Part shown: positions 1 through 9,301 of the stretch, one piece after another | How positions within the stretch are numbered: position 1 is the stretch's first letter | Layout: each line of letters begins with the position of its first letter | Assembly (NCBI GenBank): GCA_903906365.1 | Contig: CAIVKC010000044.1 | Coordinates: forward strand, 47,187-111,186 | Reading direction: 5' to 3' | DNA length: 64,000 nt | DNA from: an uncultured Bacteroidota bacterium | GTDB lineage: Bacteria; Bacteroidota; Bacteroidia; Chitinophagales; Chitinophagaceae | The notes under the pieces: model-generated | What the model was told of the DNA's origin: nothing | The model's database searches: none | Seen by the model: only the letters and a program-made list of their open reading frames with translations | Made by a program: the position numbers and the translations under genes

Positions 1-483
1 TGCTGTGCCCAAAAGCCGGTTACCCCGCCAAAGCATATCAACTGGATCAGCCTGGAACAAGCAGCCGGTAATCTCAGCCGGGAAAAAAAGCCTGTACTCA
101 TAGACCTTTATACAGACTGGTGCGGCTGGTGCAAGGTAATGGACAAGAAGACGTATTCCAATGCCCAGGTGGCTGACTATGTTTCCGCCAAATTCTACGC
201 GGTCAGGATCAATGCGGAAACCAGGGAGCAACTCAGTTGGAACAGCAAAACATACGGGTTCAATCCGAATTACCGCTCCAATGATTTTGCGGTTTATCTT
301 ACGCACGGCCAGCTGGAATTTCCCACCACCATCTTCATTCCCGCTGAAGGCGGTGAACCGCAGGCCATACCGGGCTATATGACTCCGAAGGATTTTGAAT
401 TGCTCGTCAAGTATTTCGGGGAAGGGGCCTACGGCCGGATTCCCTTCGAAGAATACCGCAAGGACTTCAAGGCTTCCTGGTAG
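1..483 (+). CDS. Thioredoxin-fold protein, 5' truncated by window edge
   Basis: The reading frame is open from base 1, so the true start lies outside the window; about 160 codons are visible. A thioredoxin-type active site WCGWCK is encoded at about bases 118-135, followed by a helix-like KVMDKKTYS segment. This arrangement is typical of the thioredoxin_7/DUF255-like group and of DsbD C-terminal domains. The later PTTIFIP segment carries the cis-proline expected of the fold. The probable role is thiol-disulfide exchange in the envelope, because such proteins are usually exported, but the signal peptide is not visible here. The substrate is unknown. Transcription may end only at the hairpin near base 673. 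Confidence 0.85.
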   Translation, partial: CCAQKPVTPPKHINWISLEQAAGNLSREKKPVLIDLYTDWCGWCKVMDKKTYSNAQVADYVSAKFYAVRINAETREQLSWNSKTYGFNPNYRSNDFAVYLTHGQLEFPTTIFIPAEGGEPQAIPGYMTPKDFELLVKYFGEGAYGRIPFEEYRKDFKASW

Positions 484-596
484 GAAATCTTCCATTTTAC
501 CCCCTTTTTGCCCCCCAAAGGATTAAATGTAGGATCGACAATTGATTGTAATCAATTTCATGGTTTCTGGGTATAAAAAAGTTTGCCATGCAACCA

Positions 597-624
597 TTGT
601 TTCAACGCTAAAATATTATATTTG
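597..624 (+). promoter_or_regulatory. Bacteroidota-type promoter in front of a possible small RNA
   Basis: TTG at 597-599, a 17-base spacer and TATATTTG at 617-624 match the Bacteroidota -33/-7 pattern (TTTG, TAnnTTTG). No protein-coding gene follows on this strand before the terminator at 673-698. Confidence 0.5.
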
Positions 625-630
625 TCTTTT

Positions 631-698
631 CATAGGATAAGGTTTAATGGTTAATGGTATTTGATTAGTACAGCCTCCCGCAAGGGAGGCTTTTTTTT
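631..698 (+). ncRNA. Candidate small RNA ending in an intrinsic terminator
   Basis: The stretch lies between a good promoter match (597-624) and a strong terminator (673-698). The predicted transcript is about 65 nucleotides and contains no useful open frame. It could be an independent small RNA. It could also be the 3' end of the thioredoxin gene mRNA with an internal promoter-like match. This is inference from the spacing of the two signals; no known RNA family was recognised. Confidence 0.3.
673..698 (+). terminator. Intrinsic terminator
   Basis: Perfect 7-bp stem GCCTCCC/GGGAGGC with loop GCAA, followed by eight T residues. It ends either the upstream thioredoxin-like transcript or the candidate small RNA. 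Confidence 0.85.
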
Positions 699-722
699 AG
701 GATAACCGGCCCGGAAGGCCCT

Positions 723-750
723 AAAAAAGCCCCTGCGGTAAAGCAGGGGC
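723..750 (-). terminator. Intrinsic terminator of the SPT-like gene
   Basis: Stem GCCCCTGC/GCAGGGGC (8 bp) at 729-750 with a six-base loop. On the minus strand it is followed by six T residues (A-run 723-728). It lies 27 bases past the stop of the minus-strand oxoamine synthase gene. Confidence 0.9.
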
Positions 751-776
751 CCTGATTGGATGGGTGGAAAGTACTT

Positions 777-2033
777 TTAAGCCTCTGCCATATCGGGGAT
801 GGCTTCCACTTTATAGACGCCGGCATCGAGTTTCTTCTTGGTTTCTTCAAAAGCCCGGAGGGTCAGCCGGATATCTTCATCGGTATGGGTGGCTGTCGGT
901 ATCAGTCGATAAATGATATGCCCCTTGGGAATGACAGGATAGACGACAATGGAGCAGAAAATGCCATAATGCTCGCGCAGGTCCATGACCATGGCCGTGG
1001 CCTCCGGCACGTCCCCTTTCATATAAATGGGGGTCACCACTGAGTCCGTTTTTCCGATGTCAAATCCGCCCTCTTTCAGGCCGGCCTGGAGTTTGCGGGC
1101 ATTCTGCCAGAGTTTGTCTTTAAGTTCCACGTGGTTGCGCAGCAGTTCCAGCCTCTTGAGGTTGCCCAGTACAAAGGCCATCGGCAGACTCTTGGCGAAG
1201 ATCTGGCTGCGGATATTGTATCGGATATAATCAATGATGATCTTGTCACCGGCCACAAAGGCCCCTATGGATGCCATGGATTTGGCGAAAGTGGAAAAAT
1301 ACAGATCGATCTTGTCTTGAACGCCCTGCTCTTCTCCGGCACCTGCCCCCGTTTTGCCCAATGTGCCAAAACCATGCGCATCATCCACCAGGAGGCGGAA
1401 TTGATATTTGTCTTTCAGACGGGCAATCGGCTGCAGGGATCCCTGGTCCCCGGCCATTCCGAATACCCCTTCGGTGATAACCAGAATCCCGCCGGACTGC
1501 TGCTTTTCTATCAGTGCCGTAGCCCGCTGGAGCTGTTTTTCAAAATCTTCCATGTCATTGTGCTTGTATACATAGCGGTGACCGGGATGTAACCGGAGTC
1601 CGTCGATGATACAGGCGTGGCATTCCGCGTCATACACCACTACATCGTGGCGCCCGCAAAGTACATCTATGATACTGACCATGCCCTGGTATCCGTAATT
1701 GAGCAGGGCGGCATCCTCCTTGCCTACAAATTCCGCCAGTTCCCTTTCCAGCTGCTCGTGGTAATTACTGTTCCCGCTCATCATCCTGGCACCCATGGGG
1801 GAGGCCAGGCCAAATTTCGCAGCTGCATCGGCATCGGCTTTCCTTACCTCAGGGTGATTGGCCAATCCCAGGTAATTGTTCAGACTCCATACGATCATTT
1901 CTTTACCCCTGAATTTCATGTGACTGCCTATTTCACCTTCGAGTTTTGGAAATGCAAAATAACCATGTGCCCTTTCCCGGTGCTGTCCGATGGGTCCGTA
2001 GTGCTTGATCAGCCTTTCAAAAATGTCTGCCAT
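777..2033 (-). CDS. spt: Alpha-oxoamine synthase, probable serine palmitoyltransferase
   Basis: This is a PLP-dependent enzyme of the alpha-oxoamine synthase family (418 aa). The family joins an amino acid to an acyl-CoA with loss of CO2. Visible motifs are the His stacking on PLP (H139 in AECHAC), DDAHGFG at 217-223 and the Schiff-base lysine K251 in STFAKS. Members of this type in Bacteroidota are often labelled 8-amino-7-oxononanoate synthase or 2-amino-3-ketobutyrate ligase. The STFAKSMASIGAF context and the absence of any biotin or threonine-degradation neighbour favour serine palmitoyltransferase, the first step of sphingolipid synthesis, in the cytosol. The family is certain; the acyl-CoA/amino-acid specificity is inferred. 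It is a single-gene transcript with its own promoter (2070-2077) and terminator. Confidence 0.82.
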   Translation of the reverse strand: MADIFERLIKHYGPIGQHRERAHGYFAFPKLEGEIGSHMKFRGKEMIVWSLNNYLGLANHPEVRKADADAAAKFGLASPMGARMMSGNSNYHEQLERELAEFVGKEDAALLNYGYQGMVSIIDVLCGRHDVVVYDAECHACIIDGLRLHPGHRYVYKHNDMEDFEKQLQRATALIEKQQSGGILVITEGVFGMAGDQGSLQPIARLKDKYQFRLLVDDAHGFGTLGKTGAGAGEEQGVQDKIDLYFSTFAKSMASIGAFVAGDKIIIDYIRYNIRSQIFAKSLPMAFVLGNLKRLELLRNHVELKDKLWQNARKLQAGLKEGGFDIGKTDSVVTPIYMKGDVPEATAMVMDLREHYGIFCSIVVYPVIPKGHIIYRLIPTATHTDEDIRLTLRAFEETKKKLDAGVYKVEAIPDMAEA

Positions 2034-2069
2034 ATTATTTTTTTATGATGAGTAGAAAAAATATTGGTG

Positions 2070-2077
2070 CAAATGTA
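2070..2077 (-). promoter_or_regulatory. -7 promoter element of the SPT-like gene
   Basis: On the minus strand this reads TACATTTG, an exact TAnnTTTG match, 36 bases before the start codon at 2033. No clear -33 TTTG is visible. Confidence 0.55.
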
Positions 2078-2137
2078 TGAAAAATGCCGTTTTTGACGGC
2101 TATCATGTAGTTTTGATTTTTGCTTATACTTGAAATT

Positions 2138-3781
2138 ATGAAGAGGTTTTTTGTATTCCTGCTGTGCTGGCTTTGCCTTGGACAGGGTTATTCCCAGACT
2201 GCTGCCCGCCTTTCGCCTTCCAGGCCCAAGCTCGTGGTTGCCATCGTGGTGGACCAGATGCGTTGGGATTTCCTGTACCGATTTGCTGACAGGTATGGCC
2301 CGGGGGGCTTTAACAGACTGCTGGGGGAGGGGTTTTCCTGCGAGCATACGATGATCAATTACCTGCCTTCCTATACCGCGGTGGGACACAGCACTATTTT
2401 TACCGGAACGGTGCCTTCCATCCATGGCATTACCGGCAATGACTGGACGGACCAGCTGAGTGGGAAACAGGTATATTGTACGGCAGATTCCACCGTGATG
2501 AGCGTTGGTAATGATTCCGAGGATGGAAAAATGTCCCCCAGAAACCTGCTGGTCACTACCATCACCGACGAACTGCGGATGGCAACCAATTTCCGCTCCA
2601 GGGTGGTGGGGATTTCCCTGAAGGACCGTGCAGCCATCCTGCCTGCCGGTCATACGGCAACAGCGGCTTTCTGGCTCGATGATGCCAGCGGCCATTTCAT
2701 CACATCCAGTTATTATATGAATGCCTTGCCCGAATGGGTCCGTGCCTTCAACAATACGCAGCCGGTGGAAAAACTGATTTCCGGGGGATGGCATACCCTG
2801 TATCCTCTGAGTTCCTATATCCAGAGCGATTCGGATGCCCAGTCCTATGAGGGCCGTTTCAAAACGGAAACCAGCCCTGTTTTCCCCCATGAAATCCAGA
2901 AGATTTATGAGACTACCAGGGGAAGTTTCCGCCAGACTCCCTTTGGTAATACCCTGACTCTGGACTTTGCGCGCAGTGCCGTGGAAGGATATCATCTGGG
3001 AAAGGGGCCGGTCACCGATTTTTTGACCATCAACTGCGCATCCACCGATTATGTGGGACATATGTACGGCCCCAATTCGGTGGAAATCGAAGATACTTAT
3101 CTCCGGCTGGACAGGGACTTGGCTGCATTCTTTGTTTTCCTGGATAGGCAAATCGGGAAAGGCAATTATCTATTGTTGCTCACGGCCGATCACGGGGTGG
3201 CCCATTCCATTGGTTATATGAAGAAAAACCGCCTTCCCGGAGAATTCATGAACGCAAAACCACTGGTCGACAGCCTCAACCGGTCCCTTGCGGAAATGTT
3301 CGGAGCAGACAGGCTGGTTCGTTCCGCCATGAACAACCAGCTTAATTTCGACCTCGGCCGGATCCAAACCCTCCACCTGGATTTCCCGGCCATCCGGAAA
3401 GCCTCCGTCGATTTTTTGCAGCGGCAGCCGGGTATTGCCTATGCCGTGGACCTGGCCTCCCCAGGCACGGCTCCGGTGCCCGAACCGATAAAAACAATGA
3501 TCACCAACGGCTATCATTTTACGCGAAGCGGGTCTGTGGCCATCATAGCGAGCCCGGGATGGATGGAAGGCTATGCCAAAACAGGTTCAACCCATGGATC
3601 ATGGAATCCCTATGATACCCATATTCCTTTGGTGTTTATGGGCTGGGGAATCCACCACGGCAATACCAGCCGTCCTGTTAATATGACTGATATAGCGGCG
3701 ACCCTGGCAGAACTGCTCCATATTCAAATGCCCAGCGGATGCATTGGAATGCCCATTACCGAAGTGCTCGGTAACCCATAG
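2138..3781 (+). CDS. pafA: PafA-type alkaline phosphatase
   Basis: Exported phosphomonoesterase of the alkaline phosphatase superfamily (547 aa), related to the Elizabethkingia (Chryseobacterium) PafA enzyme. The start at 2138 is chosen because it begins a clean signal peptide (MKRFFVFLLCWLCLG, cleavage near SQ-T); the ATG at 2120 would only prepend six residues. Active-site features are D39 in VVDQMR (metal), nucleophile T80 in PSYTAVGH, the Asn of GNDW, the Lys/Arg pair in KDRAAILPAGH, the metal ligands in TADHG, and a late STHG motif. The phosphate-contacting Asn, Lys and Arg are characteristic of monoesterase (PafA) rather than diesterase members. It acts in the periplasm to release phosphate from organic esters. 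Confidence 0.9.
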   Translation: MKRFFVFLLCWLCLGQGYSQTAARLSPSRPKLVVAIVVDQMRWDFLYRFADRYGPGGFNRLLGEGFSCEHTMINYLPSYTAVGHSTIFTGTVPSIHGITGNDWTDQLSGKQVYCTADSTVMSVGNDSEDGKMSPRNLLVTTITDELRMATNFRSRVVGISLKDRAAILPAGHTATAAFWLDDASGHFITSSYYMNALPEWVRAFNNTQPVEKLISGGWHTLYPLSSYIQSDSDAQSYEGRFKTETSPVFPHEIQKIYETTRGSFRQTPFGNTLTLDFARSAVEGYHLGKGPVTDFLTINCASTDYVGHMYGPNSVEIEDTYLRLDRDLAAFFVFLDRQIGKGNYLLLLTADHGVAHSIGYMKKNRLPGEFMNAKPLVDSLNRSLAEMFGADRLVRSAMNNQLNFDLGRIQTLHLDFPAIRKASVDFLQRQPGIAYAVDLASPGTAPVPEPIKTMITNGYHFTRSGSVAIIASPGWMEGYAKTGSTHGSWNPYDTHIPLVFMGWGIHHGNTSRPVNMTDIAATLAELLHIQMPSGCIGMPITEVLGNP

Positions 3782-3891
3782 CAAAACGGTAGTGAGGCCA
3801 TCCTCCGCCGGTTTTGCTCCAGCATACAGGCCTCCTGTCCTTAATATTTGCCTTTTTAACATTCTGTGCTTCTTCACCTGAGGATCACGGG

Positions 3892-3899
3892 TATATTTG
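3892..3899 (+). promoter_or_regulatory. -7 promoter element of the M16 protease gene
   Basis: TATATTTG matches TAnnTTTG and lies 21 bases before the chosen start codon at 3920. It lies inside the longer open frame beginning at 3866, which argues for the downstream start. Confidence 0.5.
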
Positions 3900-3919
3900 C
3901 AATTCAAAATTGTTCTTGT

Positions 3920-6742
3920 ATGAAAAAAATGAAGACCTTATTCCTGTGGATCGCAGCTTTTCTCTGTATGATTTCAGCCGCTCAGAGCGGATTTTCCCAG
4001 CAGAACCTCGCAGACAAACTGCCGGTTGATCCCCATGTCAGGATCGGAAAACTTTCTAACGGGATGACCTATTATATTCGCCAAAACAAAAAACCCGAAA
4101 ACAAGGCCGAATTAAGACTGGTTGTCAATGCGGGTTCCATTCTGGAAGATGCAGACCAGCAGGGACTGGCGCATTTCACCGAACACATGGCCTTTAACGG
4201 TTCGACCCATTTTAAGAAAAATGAACTGGTCAGTTTCCTGCAAAGTATAGGGGTACAGTTCGGGGCGGACCTCAACGCCTATACCAGTTTTGACGAAACG
4301 GTGTATATCCTTCCCATACCGCTGGGAGATACATCCAATTTGCGCAAAGGCCTGACAGTCCTGCAGGACTGGGCCAGCGGACTGTCCTTTGACAAGGACC
4401 AGATCGACGGCGAACGCGGCGTTGTACTCGAGGAGAGCCGCTTGGGAAAAGGGGCAGATGACCGCATGTTCCGCAAGATTTACCCTTTGCAGTATGAAGG
4501 TTCCAAATATGCCCAACGCCTTCCGATCGGGAAGGATAGCATCATAAAAAATGCACGCTACGAGGTAGTGAAAAGATTTTACAAGCAGTATTACCGCCCC
4601 GACCTGCAGGCAGTCATTATTGTGGGGGATGTGGACGTGGACGCCACCGAAAAGCTGGTCAGGTATTATTTTGGCGGCATTAAAAACCCCGCTGCCGAGC
4701 GCCCGCGCCTCTATGAAAAGGTTTTGGAAAGGCAAAAAGACCAGTCCATCGTGGTCACTGACAAGGAAGCCACCAACTATGCGGTGGAAGTGGATTTTCC
4801 CATAGTACCCATCAAAACAGAGATCCTCTTAAGCGATTACCGCTGCAGCCTGGTCAAGGAATTATTTACCTCCCTGCTCAACCAGCGGCTGCGCGAACTC
4901 GCACAGGGGAGCACGCCTCCCTTCCTGTATGCCGCCGCCGGATTTAACAGTTTTGCCAGGGGGTATGAAGGATTTACAGCTTATGCGGTAGCGGGTAAGG
5001 ATGGTCCCGACACCGCCCTGCGTGCGGTACTCACCGAAGTGGAGCGGGCTAAGAGATTCGGATTTACCCAGGGAGAACTCGAGATCGGTAAAAAGCGGAT
5101 GCTGGCAGGTATAGAACAGGTATACAATAACCGGGACAAAACCGAGAGTTCCAATTACGTGGAGGAATATATCCGAAATTTCCTGCAGAAGGAACCCATC
5201 CCGGGCATCGACAAAGAATATAATTACTACAAGGAAATGATGCCCGGAATCAGCCTGCAGGAAGTCAATGGGATGGCAGATAAGTTAAAACGAAATGAAC
5301 ATATCCTGGTCAGCCTGCAGGGGCCAGCGTCGCCAGGCAATCCCTTGCCCGACGAACAGAAACTGCTTGCAGAGGCCATCAGCGCCCTGCATGCGCCTGT
5401 ACACCCTTATGAGGAAAAGAAACTCGCTGCCGACCTGATTACTAACAAGCCGCAGCCCGGCAGCATAAGCGGTGAAAAGAAAAATGAACAACTGGGGGTA
5501 ACAGAAATCGACTTTTCCAACGGAGTAAAAGTGATCCTGAAACCTACTGATTTCAAAAGTGATGAAATCGTCATGAGCGCCTTTCACAAAGGGGGATTGG
5601 CATCCTACCCGGCTTCCGATAAATTCAGTGCCAATTATGCGTCCGCCCTCGTACAACAGATGGGCGTAGGCAATTTTTCTCCCACGGACCTCCAGAAATT
5701 TCTGGCAGGGAAAACCGTTTCGGTCGCTGCCGGCATTTCCAATTTAAGTGCCAATATCAGCGGTCGCAGCAGCATCAGGGATATGGAAACCTTGTTGCAG
5801 CTTACTTATTTATACATGACCAGTCCGCGTAGGGATGAGGCCCTGTTCAATGGCTGGAAGAGCAAGCAAAAATCGCAGATGCAGTTCGCCATGGCCGACC
5901 CCCAGACGGCTTTTGTAGATACTTTCTACCAGGTGCTCTACCAGAAAAATCCCCTGGCCCCGGTGGCGGTTCCAAAACCGGAATATTTTGACCTCATAGA
6001 CCTCAACCGGTCCCTGGAGATATACAGGGAGCAGTTTTCGGATGCCCATGATTTCTACTTTGTTTTTGTAGGCAGTTTCGATGTAGAAAAAATAAAACCC
6101 CTGCTGGCCACCTACCTGGGCAGTCTTCCCTCCAAGGGTAAACCCGCCGGATTCACAGACAATGGGGTCCGCAGGCTGAAAGGGGTAAACCAGCTCAATT
6201 TCAGGAAAGGGGCAGAGCCCAAGAGCCTGATCATCGGCGTTTATTCCGGGGAAGTGGCCTACAGCGATGACCTGGCGCTGAAAGTGGACGCACTCAAGGA
6301 GGTACTTAATATTAAGATCATTGAAGACCTGCGGGAAAAAATGAGCGCCATTTATGGCGGGGGTATTTTCGGAGGCCTCAATAAACTGCCTTATTCAAAT
6401 TATGCATTTATCCTGCAGTTGCCCTGCGGTCCGGAGAATGTCGATAAACTCCTGGCGGCAGCCCGGATGGAAATTGACAGTGTGAAGCAGGTGGGAATAG
6501 CAGAGTCTTACCTGGATAAGGTGAAAAAGACCTGGCTGGAGCAATACCGGGTAGGTATGAAGGAAAACACCTTCTGGAGCGCCAAGTTGCAAAGTATTTA
6601 CTTTCAGCAGGATGATCCCAGCCGTATTTTTGATTACGAAAAGCGGGTTGGACAGCTGACCACCGAGGATATAAAAGCTGCAGCCAATCTGATATTCGAC
6701 GGTAAAAATGTACTGACTGCCATTCTATATCCGGAGAAATAA
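3920..6742 (+). CDS. M16-family zinc metalloprotease (PqqL-like), exported
   Basis: Large single-chain peptidase of the pitrilysin family (940 aa) with two tandem M16 halves. A signal peptide is evident (MKKMKTLFLWIAAFLCMISA, cleavage near GFSQ). The inverted zinc motif HxxEH is HFTEH at residues 85-89; the third ligand is expected in the ERGVVLEESR segment about 70 residues later. The C-terminal half (from about residue 500, TEIDFSNGVKVILKP) repeats the fold without HxxEH, as is normal for the non-catalytic half. It probably degrades peptides in the periplasm. The start was placed after the TAnnTTTG motif at 3892. A terminator follows at 6766. Confidence 0.92.
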   Translation: MKKMKTLFLWIAAFLCMISAAQSGFSQQNLADKLPVDPHVRIGKLSNGMTYYIRQNKKPENKAELRLVVNAGSILEDADQQGLAHFTEHMAFNGSTHFKKNELVSFLQSIGVQFGADLNAYTSFDETVYILPIPLGDTSNLRKGLTVLQDWASGLSFDKDQIDGERGVVLEESRLGKGADDRMFRKIYPLQYEGSKYAQRLPIGKDSIIKNARYEVVKRFYKQYYRPDLQAVIIVGDVDVDATEKLVRYYFGGIKNPAAERPRLYEKVLERQKDQSIVVTDKEATNYAVEVDFPIVPIKTEILLSDYRCSLVKELFTSLLNQRLRELAQGSTPPFLYAAAGFNSFARGYEGFTAYAVAGKDGPDTALRAVLTEVERAKRFGFTQGELEIGKKRMLAGIEQVYNNRDKTESSNYVEEYIRNFLQKEPIPGIDKEYNYYKEMMPGISLQEVNGMADKLKRNEHILVSLQGPASPGNPLPDEQKLLAEAISALHAPVHPYEEKKLAADLITNKPQPGSISGEKKNEQLGVTEIDFSNGVKVILKPTDFKSDEIVMSAFHKGGLASYPASDKFSANYASALVQQMGVGNFSPTDLQKFLAGKTVSVAAGISNLSANISGRSSIRDMETLLQLTYLYMTSPRRDEALFNGWKSKQKSQMQFAMADPQTAFVDTFYQVLYQKNPLAPVAVPKPEYFDLIDLNRSLEIYREQFSDAHDFYFVFVGSFDVEKIKPLLATYLGSLPSKGKPAGFTDNGVRRLKGVNQLNFRKGAEPKSLIIGVYSGEVAYSDDLALKVDALKEVLNIKIIEDLREKMSAIYGGGIFGGLNKLPYSNYAFILQLPCGPENVDKLLAAARMEIDSVKQVGIAESYLDKVKKTWLEQYRVGMKENTFWSAKLQSIYFQQDDPSRIFDYEKRVGQLTTEDIKAAANLIFDGKNVLTAILYPEK

Positions 6743-6765
6743 TTTGCCGCCCTGCTGGCATGTTA

Positions 6766-6808
6766 CCCTCATCCCCGCGCCGGCAGGCAGCAGGGATGAG
6801 GGTTTTTT
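6766..6808 (+). terminator. Intrinsic terminator of the M16 protease gene
   Basis: 10-bp perfect stem CCCTCATCCC (6766-6775) / GGGATGAGGG (6793-6802), then seven T residues. Confidence 0.9.
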
Positions 6809-6830
6809 TATGGCCCTGTTTTCTGATCGG

Positions 6831-7886
6831 TCAGGCAATGGTAATCCCCGGGTCCAGGTACACGTCCTGGATCTGTTGGATCAGTGCCACCCCTTCTGAA
6901 AAAGGCCGTTGGAAAGCCTTCCTGCCCAAAATAAGCCCCATGCCACCGGCCCTTTTGTTGACCACCGCTGTATACACGGCCTCTGCGAGGTCGGAATCCC
7001 CCCTGCTTTCCCCTCCGCTGTTTATGAGGCCCACTTTGCCGCTGTAACAGTTAAGGACCTGGTAGCGGCACAGATCGATGGGATGATCACTGCTGAGCCG
7101 GGAATATACCAGCGGGGAGGTCTTGCCATGTTTGGTGGCAAGGTACCCGCCATTGTTCATGGGCAGCTTTTGTTTGATGATATCAGCCTGAATGGTCACT
7201 CCCAGGTGATTTGCCTGCCCGGTAAGATCAGCCGAGGTATGATAATCGACGCCATTGACCACAAAGGCATTGTTGCGCAGGTAACACCATAGGATGGTGG
7301 CCATGCCCAGTTCATGGGCTTGCTCAAAAGCCTCCGAGATCTCCCTGAGTTGCCGCGTGCTCTCGGCACTGCCCCAGTAAATGGTGGCTCCTACGGCCAC
7401 AGCCCCCATATTCCAGGCGTTTTTTACCGATCCAAACAATGTCTGGTCATAGCGGTTGGGATAACTGAGCAATTCATTGTGGTTTATCTTAACAATAAAA
7501 GGGATCCGGTGCGCATATTTACGGCTCATGATCCCCAATACACCAAAGGTGGATGCGACTCCGTTGCATCCGCCTTCCATGGCCAGTTGGATGATATTTT
7601 CGGGATTAAAGTACATGGGATTGGGTGCAAAGGAAGCCCCGGCGCTGTGCTCAATGCCCTGGTCTACAGGCAGAATGGAACAATAACCGGTGCAAGCCAG
7701 GCGCCCGTGATCCATCAGGGTTTGCAAACTGCCCAATACACGGTTACTGCGATTGCTTTTTATCCAAACCTCCTCCATATGAAGGGGGGAGGGGAGGGTG
7801 AGTGTACTTTTGTCTATGACGGGTTGGTGATCCAGCAGGTAAGCTGCTTTGTCGCCAAGAAGGTCCAGTATCTTTTGGGATGCCAT
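6831..7886 (-). CDS. fbaB: Class I fructose-bisphosphate aldolase (DhnA/FbaB type)
   Basis: Schiff-base aldolase of the archaeal-type/DhnA family (351 aa), cleaving fructose 1,6-bisphosphate in the cytosol during glycolysis or gluconeogenesis. Recognisable segments are [30 protein letters not shown] and the C-terminal phosphate-binding INSGGESRG...[14 protein letters not shown] region. The start was set at 7886 rather than the ATG at 7916. The TAnnTTTG promoter element at 7904-7911 falls inside the longer version, and the ATGGCATCC start gives a family-like N-terminus. A class II aldolase lies 1.4 kb away on the same strand, so the organism carries both unrelated forms. Confidence 0.92.
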   Translation of the reverse strand: MASQKILDLLGDKAAYLLDHQPVIDKSTLTLPSPLHMEEVWIKSNRSNRVLGSLQTLMDHGRLACTGYCSILPVDQGIEHSAGASFAPNPMYFNPENIIQLAMEGGCNGVASTFGVLGIMSRKYAHRIPFIVKINHNELLSYPNRYDQTLFGSVKNAWNMGAVAVGATIYWGSAESTRQLREISEAFEQAHELGMATILWCYLRNNAFVVNGVDYHTSADLTGQANHLGVTIQADIIKQKLPMNNGGYLATKHGKTSPLVYSRLSSDHPIDLCRYQVLNCYSGKVGLINSGGESRGDSDLAEAVYTAVVNKRAGGMGLILGRKAFQRPFSEGVALIQQIQDVYLDPGITIA

Positions 7887-7903
7887 GGTAGCGTTTTTCA
7901 ATA

Positions 7904-7911
7904 CAAAGATA
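7904..7911 (-). promoter_or_regulatory. -7 promoter element of fbaB
   Basis: On the minus strand this reads TATCTTTG, with CTTTG about 22 bases upstream (complement of 7934-7938) as a possible -33 element. It lies 18 bases before the chosen start codon. Confidence 0.55.
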
Positions 7912-8306
7912 GTCACTGCCTGCTTACTCCATCCAAAGCCGGGCCTTGGAAAGAAGAAAGACCCGGATCACCGGCTGTACCCAGGTTGTATTTTTTCCTG
8001 CCAGGATACAGCCCCTGTTTGAACCTGGGATGGCTTTCTCCTGGCACTTTGATGGCCCTGTAATCATTATTCGGCACCTGCACAGGGCATTCGGCGGTAA
8101 TGCAGCAGGTGTGGTGAAAGTACCGGCGGAATGAATGTCCATTTGCGCATGAGGCCTCCCAGGGGCTGGAATAGCGTGGGTATGGATCAAAGTTCCCGTT
8201 ACCAATACTTATTTATCAAAAAAGCAACCCCAATCAGATAAATTGGTTCCCTGAAAGCCTAAGCAAACACGAATAGCTGACATTTGTACCATTAAATTCC
8301 TGAATT
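7912..8306. other. Intergenic region between fbaB and hydrolase, no gene recognised
   Basis: About 395 bases separate these two divergently transcribed genes. Short overlapping open frames exist on both strands, but none shows a recognisable protein pattern, signal peptide or promoter of its own. Apart from the fbaB promoter at its left edge nothing could be assigned. Confidence 0.5.
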
Positions 8307-9209
8307 ATGCTTCCCAAATCAAGCAAAAACTTCCTTCTGGCGGCCTGCGTCCTGCTGGTGTGCTGCCCATTTACCCTGAAGGCACAGCAGCAGTCCATGT
8401 CAATTCCCTTATGGCCCAAAGGTGCTCCCGGATATGAGAACCGCCGAGATATTCCCGAGCAGGCAAAGGATTATTGGGTCAAAAATATCCATAATCCCAG
8501 CCTGGTGGTTTTTTTGCCGCCGAAGGAAAAAGCCACCGGGGCCGGAGTGGTGATTTGTCCCGGAGGGGGCCACAGCCTGCTGGTTTATACCGCAGAAGGC
8601 CTTGACCCCGCAGCCTTTCTGAACCATTTGGGTATAGCGGCTATCGTGCTTAAATACCGCCTTTTCCGCGAACCCGAATCCCCTTACCATTACCAAAAGG
8701 AGGTCAGGGAAGACATCCTTCGCGCCATGCGTCTGGTTAGAAGCCACGCCGGGGAATGGAATATCGATACGGCCCGGCTGGGAGTCATGGGTTTTTCTGC
8801 GGGCGGGGAAGTGGCTGCCCTGGTGGCTTATGCCCCCGGCACTGGTGATCCGGTTGCCGCCGATCCGGTGGACAGGCTTCCTGCCAGACCCAATTTCCAG
8901 ATACTGATATACCCCGGACCATTGGGTGTTCCCGATTCAATTCCCGCCAATGCGCCCCCCGCATTCCTGCTGGCAGCCAATGACGATCCCTGCTGCGCCG
9001 TGCCCACCCTCAGTCTGCTTGAAAAATACCGGCATTCCGGGGCGCCGGTGGAAGCCCATATCCTGAGCCAGGGCGGCCATGGCTTCAATATGGGGTACCG
9101 TTCCAAAATCAATGCCGTCAAAAACTGGCCAGCCTTGCTGACCGACTGGTTAAAAGACAATATCCTTTCGACACCCGCTGCGCCCGGTAAACCCGAAGAG
9201 AAACCATGA
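8307..9209 (+). CDS. Secreted alpha/beta hydrolase (acetyl-esterase-like)
   Basis: Exported esterase-like enzyme (300 aa). The signal peptide is at residues 1-26 (FLLAACVLLVCCPFTLKA). The fold is supported by an oxyanion-hole CPGGGH (84-89), the nucleophile elbow GFSAGG with S164, a probable acid D225 or D226 in AANDDP, and H257 in GGHGFNMG. The arrangement resembles the BD-FAE/acetylxylan-esterase-like hydrolases common in Bacteroidota carbohydrate metabolism. No glycoside hydrolase or SusCD neighbour supports a specific substrate, so the substrate is left open. It is flanked by two aldolase genes on the opposite strand and appears to be a single-gene unit. Confidence 0.85.
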   Translation: MLPKSSKNFLLAACVLLVCCPFTLKAQQQSMSIPLWPKGAPGYENRRDIPEQAKDYWVKNIHNPSLVVFLPPKEKATGAGVVICPGGGHSLLVYTAEGLDPAAFLNHLGIAAIVLKYRLFREPESPYHYQKEVREDILRAMRLVRSHAGEWNIDTARLGVMGFSAGGEVAALVAYAPGTGDPVAADPVDRLPARPNFQILIYPGPLGVPDSIPANAPPAFLLAANDDPCCAVPTLSLLEKYRHSGAPVEAHILSQGGHGFNMGYRSKINAVKNWPALLTDWLKDNILSTPAAPGKPEEKP

Positions 9210-9249
9210 TCTTATTTGTACTCCAATAGTCCGGGAGGGGTCTGCAAAC

Positions 9250-9281
9250 AAAAACCCCCGTTTCCTGCACGGAAACGGGGG
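9250..9281 (-). terminator. Intrinsic terminator of the class II aldolase gene
   Basis: 11-bp stem CCCCCGTTTCC (9255-9265) / GGAAACGGGGG (9271-9281) with a five-base loop. The A-run at 9250-9254 becomes the T-tract on the minus strand. Confidence 0.9.
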
Positions 9282-9301
9282 CTGTGATGAACTAAAGGGA
9301 T

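Noticed and set aside
1124..1139. Sequence around CCACGTGG resembling a parS site
   Set aside because: Only about nine of sixteen positions agree with the parS consensus, and it lies inside a coding region far from parAB.
2009..3151. Long minus-strand open frame (380 codons) opposite pafA
   Set aside because: It lies fully antisense to a gene with clear PafA active-site motifs, and its translation has no recognisable domain or signal peptide.
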